From NCBI GenBank assembly GCA_016710325.1, contig JADJXK010000002.1, forward strand, positions 682,001 through 746,000: 64,000 nt of DNA. Reading direction: 5' to 3'. The notes beneath the pieces are model-generated. The model ran no database searches, had not been told where the DNA came from, and worked only from the letters and a program-made list of their open reading frames with translations. The translations under genes were made by a program, and so were the position numbers. Positions 26,880 to 34,475 of this stretch are shown here, in pieces. How positions within the stretch are numbered: position 1 is the first letter of the stretch; every line of letters begins with the position of its first letter. The stretch comes from Candidatus Leptofilum proximum. Its GTDB lineage: Bacteria; Chloroflexota; Anaerolineae; Promineifilales; Promineifilaceae.

Positions 26880-26910
26880 GAGTGATCCTTCTTCGTGTGT
26901 GAGGGCGCAG

Positions 26911-27594
26911 TTAAGCGGCCGTTTCCACCGGCTCGGCTTCGGCTTCTGCCTGGGTGCGGATGGCTTCCGCTTTGATGAGATCCAGCTGGCGCAGATCCAC
27001 CAAATCCGGACCCAAAACCGGCACGGGCACCAATCCCGTAGTGGGATCATCCTTGCGGTACCAGGGCACGGTGGCAATGGACTGCTGGTCGATCTTTTCT
27101 TGCAGGGCAATCAAGCCGTTGATGAGCGCCTGTGGCGTGGGCGGGCAGCCGGGCACATACACATCAACCGGAATAAACTTATCGATGCCGTCGACGACGT
27201 TGTAGCCTTCTTTAAACGGGCCGCCGCCGGAAGCACAGGCGCCCATGCTCAGCACGTAGCGCGGTTCCGGCATCTGGTTGTACAGGCGCACGATGGTGGG
27301 CACCATCTTCTTGGTCACCGTACCAGACACAATCATCAGGTCAGACTGGCGCGGCGTGGCGCGGAACACTTCCATGCCAAAGCGGGCCAGGTCGTAGCGG
27401 CTGGCGGCCGTACAAATCATTTCGATGGCGCAGCAGGCCAGGCCGAAAACCATCGGCCAGACGGAGTTACGCCGACCCCAGTTGTAAACAGGGTCCAAAA
27501 GCTTGGCAATGTTGGTGATCACAACATTGTTGCTCAGTTCATCGGGAACGGTAATTTCTGGTGAACCAGCGGCTGAACTGTCAGCTTGCGTCAT
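26911..27594 (-). CDS. nuoB: NADH-quinone oxidoreductase subunit B
   Basis: 227 residues. Carries the N2 cluster of complex I. The tandem-cysteine motif FGLACCAIEM (about residues 45-54), the third ligand in SMGACASGGG (about 118) and the fourth in VPGCPPTPQAL (about 148) are all visible. A C-terminal extension of about 50 residues follows the conserved core. The ATG overlaps the stop of the small IscX-like gene as ATGA (27591-27594). The nuoCD start follows 31 bp after its stop. Confidence 0.95.
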   Translation of the reverse strand: MTQADSSAAGSPEITVPDELSNNVVITNIAKLLDPVYNWGRRNSVWPMVFGLACCAIEMICTAASRYDLARFGMEVFRATPRQSDLMIVSGTVTKKMVPTIVRLYNQMPEPRYVLSMGACASGGGPFKEGYNVVDGIDKFIPVDVYVPGCPPTPQALINGLIALQEKIDQQSIATVPWYRKDDPTTGLVPVPVLGPDLVDLRQLDLIKAEAIRTQAEAEAEPVETAA

Positions 27595-27812
27595 GAATTG
27601 GTTGCCTCCTCATACCAGACGGTTTGAATATCCAGCAAAATCCGCTCGGTCACCATGGCAGGATCGTCGGCAAAGCCGGGCAGGCTTTCCACGAGTTCGG
27701 CCAGCTCTTCCAGGCCGACGTCTTCCGGATTACGCTCCGGGTATTGCGTCATCAACGCCACGGTGATGGCGTATGTCGATTCCCAATACAGCTGGTGCGG
27801 TTGTTGACTCAC
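27591..27812 (-). CDS. IscX-like small acidic protein at the head of the nuo cluster
   Basis: 73 residues, strongly acidic. It matches the pattern I know for IscX/YfhJ: WESTYAITVALMTQYPERNP, then V..EEL.ELV..LPGFADDP and a C-terminal ILLDIQTVWYEEA. IscX is a frataxin-like adaptor that binds IscS and iron and modulates Fe-S assembly. It overlaps nuoB by four bases (ATGA), so the two are probably translationally coupled. No iscS/iscU gene is nearby. Confidence rests on a short alignment from memory, but the spacing of W, YP, FxDDP and W.EEA fits well. Confidence 0.7.
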   Translation of the reverse strand: MSQQPHQLYWESTYAITVALMTQYPERNPEDVGLEELAELVESLPGFADDPAMVTERILLDIQTVWYEEATNS

Positions 27813-28054
27813 TGCGCGGTTGCCTGACGGGCTCTTTTCCCCTGAATCATGCCAAATGGCGTTCAGTGGGTGGCGGCCGTTTGCAGGGATATTTCCGTTT
27901 TAATCTAAACACAAAATTTTTTGCCTTCAACGCCAGAAAATTTTGTCTTTATTTCGATAAGTTTAAGTATATTACAATGTCATTCATGGGGCGAGTTTAT
28001 TTATGACATTTTTCACAATTAGTGTATCTTTGGCCAGAGTTATTGTCAAAAATT

Positions 28055-29191
28055 ATGGTCCACATTCACCTCATCTCACCCTACCACGGCGGTAGCCATC
28101 AGGCCTGGGCTGAAGGGTGGCAGCAGAGCAGCCAACACGACATCACCCTGCACACCTTGCCTGATCGCTTCTGGAAGTGGCGCATGCATGGCGGCGCCAT
28201 CACGCTGGCGCGCCGCTTCCTGGCCTCGGGGGCGCAGCCAGATCTGATTGTGGCCACCGACATGCTGGATTTGACCACTTTTTTGGCCCTGACGCGGCGG
28301 CAAACGGCCGTTACCCCCACTGCCCTCTACCTGCACGAAAACCAGCTCACCTACCCGCTGCCCGCAGACGGCCGTACCGGCCCCATGCGCCGCCAGTTGG
28401 GCGAGCGCGATCATCATTACGCTTTCATTAACGTTGCCTCCATGCTCGCCGCCGACGCCGTTTTCTTCAATTCAGCATACCATCACCGCAGCTTTTTTGC
28501 CGCGCTGCCCAATTTCCTGAAGCACTTCCCCGAGTACAACGAACTGAACATGCTCAAAACGCTGCAAAAGAAGAGCCAGGTGCTGCCCGTGGGCATCAAC
28601 TTCACCCGCCTGGCCGTCGACGCGCTGCCAGAACCAAACCCCGTGCCGCTCATTTTGTGGAACCAGCGCTGGGAGTACGACAAAAATCCGGAGGCATTTT
28701 TTGCGGCGCTGTTTGCCGTGGCGGAGGCAGGAATTGAGTTTGAGGTAGCGCTTTGTGGGCAGCAGTATGGCAAACGGCCGTCTATCTTCACCACCGCGCT
28801 GCAAAAGTTGGGCCGCCGCGTCATCCATACCGGTTTTGCCGACCTGACCACCTACCGCCGCCTGCTGTGGCAGGCCGATGTCACCATTTCCACCGCCCAC
28901 CACGAGTTTTTCGGTATCAGCGTGCTGGAGGCGGTTTACTGCCACACCCTGCCGCTGCTGCCCCACCGGCTGAGCTACCCGGAGCTGCTGCCAACTGAAT
29001 TTCACGAGACCTGTCTTTACCAGGATGAGATCGAACTGGTGCAGAAGTTGACCTGGGCTTTGACTCATCGTCCGGCGGCTGCCGAAATGGCCAAAAAAGT
29101 GGCAACGGCCGTTGCCCACCTTTCCTGGCAGCAGCTTGCGCCAGTTTACGATGAACAAATGCGTACCATTTGCTCCAAAATCACTCCCTGA
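28055..29191 (+). CDS. tRNA-queuosine alpha-mannosyltransferase homologue (DUF3524 / GTDC1 family)
   Basis: 378 residues. The N-terminal domain has the family hallmark SPYHGGSHQAWAEGW (about 7-21), TLPDRFWKWRMHGGA and the LHENQLTYP motif; the C-terminal GT-B domain has LILWNQRWEYDKNPEAFF and HHEFFGISVLEAVYCHTLPL with the EX7E-like acidic pair. These match the human GTDC1/QTMAN protein, shown to mannosylate queuosine-34 of tRNA-Asp. Bacterial members of DUF3524 are assumed to act on queuosine tRNA too. The ATG at 28055 is chosen because MVHIHLIS begins the domain; a GTG 33 bp upstream is in frame. It is divergent from the nuo cluster. Confidence 0.82.
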   Translation: MVHIHLISPYHGGSHQAWAEGWQQSSQHDITLHTLPDRFWKWRMHGGAITLARRFLASGAQPDLIVATDMLDLTTFLALTRRQTAVTPTALYLHENQLTYPLPADGRTGPMRRQLGERDHHYAFINVASMLAADAVFFNSAYHHRSFFAALPNFLKHFPEYNELNMLKTLQKKSQVLPVGINFTRLAVDALPEPNPVPLILWNQRWEYDKNPEAFFAALFAVAEAGIEFEVALCGQQYGKRPSIFTTALQKLGRRVIHTGFADLTTYRRLLWQADVTISTAHHEFFGISVLEAVYCHTLPLLPHRLSYPELLPTEFHETCLYQDEIELVQKLTWALTHRPAAAEMAKKVATAVAHLSWQQLAPVYDEQMRTICSKITP

Positions 29192-29320
29192 TCTGTTTGG
29201 CACAATGCTGCATTTGGGGTATCGTTTTCCCGTGTACTATGATCAACACAAACGCTTTTCCACTAAAAATACCATGACAACCGCAAAATTTAGTCAAGTC
29301 ACAACCTGGGAGAATGCTAG

Positions 29321-30250
29321 ATGAGTGAAGGGGCAAAAAAAATCGGCCTGATTATCGGCCAGGAATGGGACTGGCCTGAAGCCTTTATGCAGACCATTAA
29401 CCAAAGCAGCGCCAACGCCACGGCCGAACTGGTCCAGTTAGGCGGCACATTTATGGATGAACCCTGTGAATACGACGTCATCGTCGACCGTATCTCGCAT
29501 GAAATTCCCTACTACAAAGCCTACCTCAAATACGCCGCCATTCAGGGCACCTACATCATTAACAACCCCTACACCTGCTCGGCAGACAGCAAATTTTCCA
29601 GCACGGCCCTGGTCAACCGCCTGGGCTTTAAAAGTCCGCGCACCGTCGTTTTGCCCAACAAGCAGGTAGACAGAGACGTCACCCCCAGCACCTTCCGCAA
29701 CCTGAAGTATCCCATGGATTGGCAAGCTATCATCGATTACGTCGGCGTTCCGGCAATCTTCAAGGACAATCTTGCCAGCGGCCGTCGCGGTGTGCATCGT
29801 GTCCACAACGTCGATGAGCTCATCCAACGCTACGACGAAAGCAGCACCCGTACCAAAATCCTGCAGCAAATCATTGAGTCCAATGAGCACATCCACTGTT
29901 TTGTTGTCGGCCAGAAGAAGGTGTTGTCGCTGCTATACTCAGTGAAACACGGCCGTTACAAACAAAACACGCTTGCTAACGAAGAAGGCAAAGGTAAACA
30001 GCTGGCCGAGGCCGCCCTGCGCATCACCCGCGCCTACCAGTACGACATCAACATGGTCGAGTTTGTCATCAAGGATGACGTCGCCTATGTCATCAACGGC
30101 ACCTACCCCACACCCGACATCGATCTTACCCTGATGACTGAATCTCAATTCCAATGGCTGGTTGCGGAAACGGCCGCTGTGGCGCTTGAACGGGCAGAAC
30201 GGCCGTTGCCCCAGGCTGGCATATTTAACCAACCGGAATCCAACAACTGA
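29321..30250 (+). CDS. RimK-like ATP-grasp protein, substrate unknown
   Basis: 309 residues. The core from about 95 to 260 has an ATP-grasp layout: a lysine in PAIFKDNLASGRRGVHRV (the glycine-rich flexible loop), KILQQII acidic strand region, and a C-terminal metal-binding stretch DINMVEFVIKDDVAYVINGTYP. It resembles glutathione synthetase/RimK-type ligases that join a carboxylate to an amine or thiol using ATP. Substrates cannot be inferred. It lies 129 bp after the mannosyltransferase gene on the same strand and 200 bp before glgP, which has its own promoter. Confidence 0.65.
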   Translation: MSEGAKKIGLIIGQEWDWPEAFMQTINQSSANATAELVQLGGTFMDEPCEYDVIVDRISHEIPYYKAYLKYAAIQGTYIINNPYTCSADSKFSSTALVNRLGFKSPRTVVLPNKQVDRDVTPSTFRNLKYPMDWQAIIDYVGVPAIFKDNLASGRRGVHRVHNVDELIQRYDESSTRTKILQQIIESNEHIHCFVVGQKKVLSLLYSVKHGRYKQNTLANEEGKGKQLAEAALRITRAYQYDINMVEFVIKDDVAYVINGTYPTPDIDLTLMTESQFQWLVAETAAVALERAERPLPQAGIFNQPESNN

Positions 30251-30279
30251 AGCACAACCCACCTGTGCCATTGTATCCA

Positions 30280-30307
30280 TTGAAACCGTGTCCAAGCATG
30301 TTATAAT
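30280..30307 (+). promoter_or_regulatory. Sigma-70-type promoter of glgP
   Basis: TTGAAA (30280-30285), a 16-bp spacer and a perfect TATAAT (30302-30307), giving a leader of about 135 nt to the glgP ATG at 30452. Confidence 0.7.
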
Positions 30308-30451
30308 TGGCGGCAATTAGTTGATGCATCAACGAAAATCGATCCGCATCAAAAACTTAAAATCCGCCACCACGTGAATGACAGAAACATCTAAAGATTT
30401 TCTATCCATTATTAAATGGAGAAGCCATTGACGTAAAAGGATCAAACATCT

Positions 30452-32596
30452 ATGTCACATCTAAACGATAAAGTTCCCGAGAAAATCGGCCGTATCACCG
30501 AACTGGCCTATAACCTTTGGTGGAGTTGGACCCCCGAAGCACGCGGCCTCTTCCGCCGTCTGGATTACCCCCTCTGGCGAAAAACCTTGCACAACCCCGT
30601 GCAAATGCTCCAGGAAATTAGCCCCTCCCGGCTACAAGAAGCCTCCCAGGATTCCACTTTCATCCGGCAGTACAACAAGGTCATGATGCTCTTCGATGAA
30701 ATGATGAAAAATCGCGGCACCTGGTTTCATCAGACCTACCCGGAGCTGGGCGATAAGACAATCGCCTACTTCTCCTTTGAATTTGGCCTGCACAGTTCCT
30801 TGCCCATCTACTCCGGTGGCCTGGGTATTCTCTCCGGCGACCACGCCAAAGAGGCCAGCGATTTGGGCCTGCCCTTTGTTGGCGTCGGCTTCATGTATCC
30901 CCAGGGCTACTTCCGCCAGCGCCTGCCCTCGCACGGCTGGCAGGAAGCCGTTTACCAGCAGCTAGACATCAGCCAGGCGCCCGTGCTGCCCCTGCTCGAT
31001 GGTAATGGCCACGAGATGCGCGTTTCCGTGAACCTGGCCGGGCGCCCCGTTCATGCTCGTATCTGGCACGTGCGCGTAGGGCGCAACCCGCTCTTTCTGC
31101 TAGACACCGACGTGGACGAAAACGAGCCGTGGGACCGGGAACTTTCCGCTCGCCTCTATGCGGGCAATTCAGAAACTCGCATTCGCCAGGAAATTATGCT
31201 GGGCATCGGCGGGGTGCGCACTCTGCGAGCGCTGGGCATCAATCCCTCCGTATGGCACATGAACGAGGGTCACTCCGCCTTCCTGACCTTAGAGTGCATC
31301 CGCGAACATGTCATCCAGGGCAAAAGCTTTGAAGAAGCGGCCGCAATTGTCAAAAAACAATCCATTTTCACCACCCACACGCCTGTTCCGGCTGGTCACG
31401 ATGCCTTTGGCTTTCACCTGGTAGAACAATATTTCAACGGGTACTGGGATGAGTTGGGCATCAGCCGAGAACATTTCCTGAGCCTGGGCGGCCACGAAGA
31501 AGAGTGGGGCATGGCCTTCAACATGACCGTACTGGCGTTAAACCTGTCTGGCCTGTCAAATGGGGTGAGCAAGCTGCATGGCGAGGTCTCCCGTGCGATG
31601 TGGCAAGAGGTGTGGCCCGGCAAAACCGTCGACGAAGTGCCGATACGCTCCATTACCAACGGTGTGCATGTTTCTACCTGGGTAGCGGGGGAAATGCACA
31701 ACATCTTCGATAAATACCTTGGTCCCAACTGGCTGGAAGAGCAAGATGCACAGGCAGTCTGGCAGCGCCTGGCCGAAGCGCCAGACAGTGAAATGTGGGA
31801 AGTTCATCTGGCCCTCAAGCGTAAGCTAATCAGCTTCTTGCGTGAGCGTGTACGGCGGCGCTGGGTAAGCGGTAACAACGATCCGACACAGGTTTTGACC
31901 AGCGGCACCCTGCTTGATCCCGAGGCCTTGACCATCGGTTTTGCCCGCCGCTTTGCCACTTATAAACGGGCCACGCTTATTTTCCGGGACTTACAGCGGC
32001 TGCAAAATATCCTGCTGGACATTCACCGTCCGGTGCAGATTATCTTTGCGGGCAAAGCCCATCCAGCCGATGAACCTGGCAAATCACTCATTCAACACAT
32101 CTACAACCTGGCCAAACACAACCAGGTCGGCGGCCGTATCGCCTTCGTTGAAGATTACGACATGCACATGGCACGTTACCTGACCCAGGGTGTGGACGTC
32201 TGGCTGAATAACCCGCGCCGCCCCCGCGAGGCCAGCGGCACCAGCGGCATGAAGGCCGCCATCAACGGCATCCCGAACCTGAGCATTTTGGATGGCTGGT
32301 GGGTTGAAGGCTACAACGGGGCCAATGGCTGGGCCATTGGTGACGAGCGAGAGTTCGAAAACCACGATATCCAGGATGAGTTTGATGCCAATGCCATTTA
32401 CCAACTCCTGGAAGAGGAAATCGTGCCGCTCTATTACGATCGGGACCGAGATGGCATTCCGCGGGGCTGGGTGGAAATTATGCGGGAGAGTATTCGCTCC
32501 TGCACGCCCATGTTTGGCACCCGCCGCATGATCAAAGAGTACACGACCGATCTTTACGTAAAAGCCATGCTGGCTGGCGAAACCGAGCCTGCCTGA
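30452..32596 (+). CDS. glgP: Alpha-glucan (glycogen) phosphorylase, short GlgP type
   Basis: Releases glucose-1-phosphate from alpha-1,4-glucans. 714 residues. The N-terminal DUF3417 domain (KIGRITELAYNLWWSWTPEARGLF in part, residues 9-32) marks the archaeal/thermophile-type GlgP branch rather than the ~830-residue enterobacterial type. The PLP-binding segment EASGTSGMKAAINGIPNLS (Lys about residue 600) and YFSFEFGLHSSLPIYSGGLG (about 106-125) are clear. The gene contains no exact ACGGCCGT, unlike nearly every other long gene here. Together with Pgm and the GT-GH57 protein it indicates glycogen turnover. Confidence 0.95.
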   Translation: MSHLNDKVPEKIGRITELAYNLWWSWTPEARGLFRRLDYPLWRKTLHNPVQMLQEISPSRLQEASQDSTFIRQYNKVMMLFDEMMKNRGTWFHQTYPELGDKTIAYFSFEFGLHSSLPIYSGGLGILSGDHAKEASDLGLPFVGVGFMYPQGYFRQRLPSHGWQEAVYQQLDISQAPVLPLLDGNGHEMRVSVNLAGRPVHARIWHVRVGRNPLFLLDTDVDENEPWDRELSARLYAGNSETRIRQEIMLGIGGVRTLRALGINPSVWHMNEGHSAFLTLECIREHVIQGKSFEEAAAIVKKQSIFTTHTPVPAGHDAFGFHLVEQYFNGYWDELGISREHFLSLGGHEEEWGMAFNMTVLALNLSGLSNGVSKLHGEVSRAMWQEVWPGKTVDEVPIRSITNGVHVSTWVAGEMHNIFDKYLGPNWLEEQDAQAVWQRLAEAPDSEMWEVHLALKRKLISFLRERVRRRWVSGNNDPTQVLTSGTLLDPEALTIGFARRFATYKRATLIFRDLQRLQNILLDIHRPVQIIFAGKAHPADEPGKSLIQHIYNLAKHNQVGGRIAFVEDYDMHMARYLTQGVDVWLNNPRRPREASGTSGMKAAINGIPNLSILDGWWVEGYNGANGWAIGDEREFENHDIQDEFDANAIYQLLEEEIVPLYYDRDRDGIPRGWVEIMRESIRSCTPMFGTRRMIKEYTTDLYVKAMLAGETEPA

Positions 32597-32607
32597 TCCA
32601 AATCGCG

Positions 32608-32955
32608 ATGAACCGCTGGCTCAAGCGCATTGCTTATCTTTTTCTGCTGCTTCTGTGGCTCATCGTCATGGCGTTCCCTACGCTTGCTTTTTTGCTGGCA
32701 ACCCAGGGAGAACTTCAGCTGGGCGATGAGCCACGCAGCCATATTCGTTTTTTTATGGTCCAAGAAGAAACCAGCAGCGGGGTTGGCGTAGAGTGGGTTC
32801 GGGAAGCCAGTCGGTTAGAAAACTGCACCCGAACCACGCTGCGCTACTTTTTGTGGGAAGGCAATGAAGCTGGTCAGAATGTAAGCTTTTGCCAGTGCTA
32901 CGATCCCGCCACCAACGCCCCGCTGCCCATCGAGGAGAGCCGCTGTACCCCATGA
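32608..32955 (+). CDS. Small single-pass membrane or secreted protein, unknown
   Basis: 115 residues. One hydrophobic segment at residues 9-31 (YLFLLLLWLIVMAFPTLAFLL) acts as signal anchor. The external part has three cysteines (ENCTR, FCQCYD) plus a final SRCTP, suggesting disulfides. No family recognised. It starts 11 bp after the glgP stop and its stop overlaps the OsmC start as ATGA, so it is probably in one transcript with both. Confidence 0.6.
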   Translation: MNRWLKRIAYLFLLLLWLIVMAFPTLAFLLATQGELQLGDEPRSHIRFFMVQEETSSGVGVEWVREASRLENCTRTTLRYFLWEGNEAGQNVSFCQCYDPATNAPLPIEESRCTP

Positions 32956-33389
32956 GCAACATTGCACTGAAGTGGACCGGCCAGGGAAGCCAGATGTTTG
33001 TTGGCCGGGACTCCTATGGTCACATCATTGTTTCTGGTTCCTGGCCGCAGGAAGAGCAGGCCTGGCAGGAATGGAAGGGCGTAAAACCATCCGACATGCT
33101 GCTGCTGAGCCTGGCATCCTGCTCGGCGTATGACGTGGTGCTGATCTTAAGCCGCCAACGCCAGCAGCTAACCAATCTGTACGTAAGTGTCGACGGCCAA
33201 CAAGCGGCCGAAGCACCCTACCAGTTCACCCAAATTCACCAGCATTACACGGTTGAGGGGATTGACCTTGATCCACAAAAGGTGGCTCGGGCCATTCAGC
33301 TTTCGGAAGAAAAATATTGTTCGGTGGCAGCTACTATCCGGGGTGTGGCGACACTAACGCATAGTTTTGAGATTGCCATCAAAGATTAA
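32952..33389 (+). CDS. OsmC/Ohr-family peroxidase-like protein
   Basis: 145 residues from the ATG at 32952, which overlaps the preceding stop (ATGA). Upstream in-frame codons belong to the overlapping gene. The two redox cysteines of the family are present: LLSLASCSAYDVV (about residue 56) and SEEKYCSVAAT (about 117). OsmC-type proteins reduce organic peroxides. The Ohr versus YhfA/OsmC subgroup cannot be fixed; the FVGRDSYGHIIVSG start is more YhfA/OsmC-like. Confidence 0.82.
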   Translation: MSNIALKWTGQGSQMFVGRDSYGHIIVSGSWPQEEQAWQEWKGVKPSDMLLLSLASCSAYDVVLILSRQRQQLTNLYVSVDGQQAAEAPYQFTQIHQHYTVEGIDLDPQKVARAIQLSEEKYCSVAATIRGVATLTHSFEIAIKD

Positions 33390-33520
33390 GCCAGGTTTTG
33401 ATTGCGGCTGGCGAGTTTAACTGGTTGAATAAGGGTTCCCTGTGCCTGGTACGGGGAACATTTTATTTTGAGAAGCCGATCAGTTCAATTTCACATAAGA
33501 TGCCACAATAAGTTTAGATG

Positions 33521-33529
33521 TGATACAAT
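33521..33529 (+). promoter_or_regulatory. Possible extended -10 promoter
   Basis: TGA-TACAAT (TGn extension plus -10) about 86 bp before the next ATG (33615). No good -35 is seen at the right distance. It lies in a 225-bp gap without other visible signals. Confidence 0.35.
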
Positions 33530-33614
33530 GCTGTGCAGAAAGTGAGGCCTGTGTGTATTGCTGCTTGCTTTGTAGCTGAGTGTGCAACGAGTCTTTACCC
33601 AACCGTTCAAAATT

Positions 33615-34187
33615 ATGAATTCAGTATCCAATAAATCGCCCTATCCTGTTAACGGCCGTCCCCCAGATTGGTCTGAGCCGACGGCCACGGCGTTTGTGCC
33701 CACGGCCGTTCAGCTGGAACGGGCCCGCGCCTTGAAGCGGTTTAACCTGTGGACCGTGTATGTGCCAATGGGGGTAGTGGGTACGGCCGTTTTCGCCCTG
33801 CTCGTCTACCTGTTCATCATCGCCATCTGGCCGCCGTATGAAGACACCCGCCTGTTCCTCTCCGGCATTGCCGACATCATCCTGATTCTAACTCTGCTGC
33901 CTGTGGTGCTTCTCTTTGGCCTGCTGCTGGCGGGCATTATTGGTGGCGCTTATTACTGGCGCAAGTCCCGTAATGAATCGGATGCTCCGGCGCTGCAAAA
34001 GCAGTACGGCCGTCTGCGCCTGCTGCTCTGGAAAGCCGACCAAAAGCTGAGCGGGCTCTACCGCCGACTTGACCAGCTGATGCCCAGGGTGGCCGGACCA
34101 GTCATCCGGTACAACGCCTTCCAGGCCTACCTCAGCACCTGGCTGGATCACTTAAAACGACAATTTAAACGACACGAAGCGGAGTAA
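33615..34187 (+). CDS. Two-helix membrane protein, unknown
   Basis: 190 residues from the ATG at 33615 (a GTG at 33582 is in frame). Residues 1-40 are Pro-rich and soluble. Two transmembrane helices follow (about 52-75 WTVYVPMGVVGTAVFALLVYLF in part; about 85-118 IADIILILTLLPVVLLFGLL in part). A basic, helical C-terminal half ends the protein. No motif recognised. It contains four ACGGCCGT copies within about 370 bp, the densest cluster noted. Its stop is 3 bp before the next start. Confidence 0.6.
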   Translation: MNSVSNKSPYPVNGRPPDWSEPTATAFVPTAVQLERARALKRFNLWTVYVPMGVVGTAVFALLVYLFIIAIWPPYEDTRLFLSGIADIILILTLLPVVLLFGLLLAGIIGGAYYWRKSRNESDAPALQKQYGRLRLLLWKADQKLSGLYRRLDQLMPRVAGPVIRYNAFQAYLSTWLDHLKRQFKRHEAE

Positions 34188-34190
34188 TTT

Positions 34191-34409
34191 ATGGATCAAC
34201 AACTTAATTCGAAGTGGAAAACCAATATGCTTATCGCGGGCGCGCTGGGTGGTGCTTTGATTGGAGCCGGCACTGCCTACCTGTTGGCCCGTTCAGCCGA
34301 AAGTAACCGGGGTGGCCCACCAGAAATTTCCACCAAGGATCTGCTCAGCACCGGCATCGCCATCATTGGGGTCATTCGCGGCATCGCCGCCCTGGGAGAC
34401 GGCAAATAA
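34191..34409 (+). CDS. Small glycine-rich membrane protein, unknown
   Basis: 72 residues. One clear hydrophobic helix (residues 13-33, MLIAGALGGALIGAGTAYLL) with GxxxG-like spacing, then a short second hydrophobic stretch (STGIAIIGVIRGIAAL). The ATG is 3 bp after the preceding stop, so it is probably co-translated with that membrane protein. No family recognised. Confidence 0.6.
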   Translation: MDQQLNSKWKTNMLIAGALGGALIGAGTAYLLARSAESNRGGPPEISTKDLLSTGIAIIGVIRGIAALGDGK

Positions 34410-34475
34410 AAGAGTACCGGTCAAAAACTGTCTGACAGGCAAAACCGGTTATGCATATCCCCCTGGCAGCAAAGT

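Noticed and set aside
26880..27110. 77-codon N-terminal extension of nuoCD
   Set aside because: It overlaps nuoB out of frame, has no family similarity and lacks a ribosome binding site, whereas AAGGA precedes the ATG at 26879.
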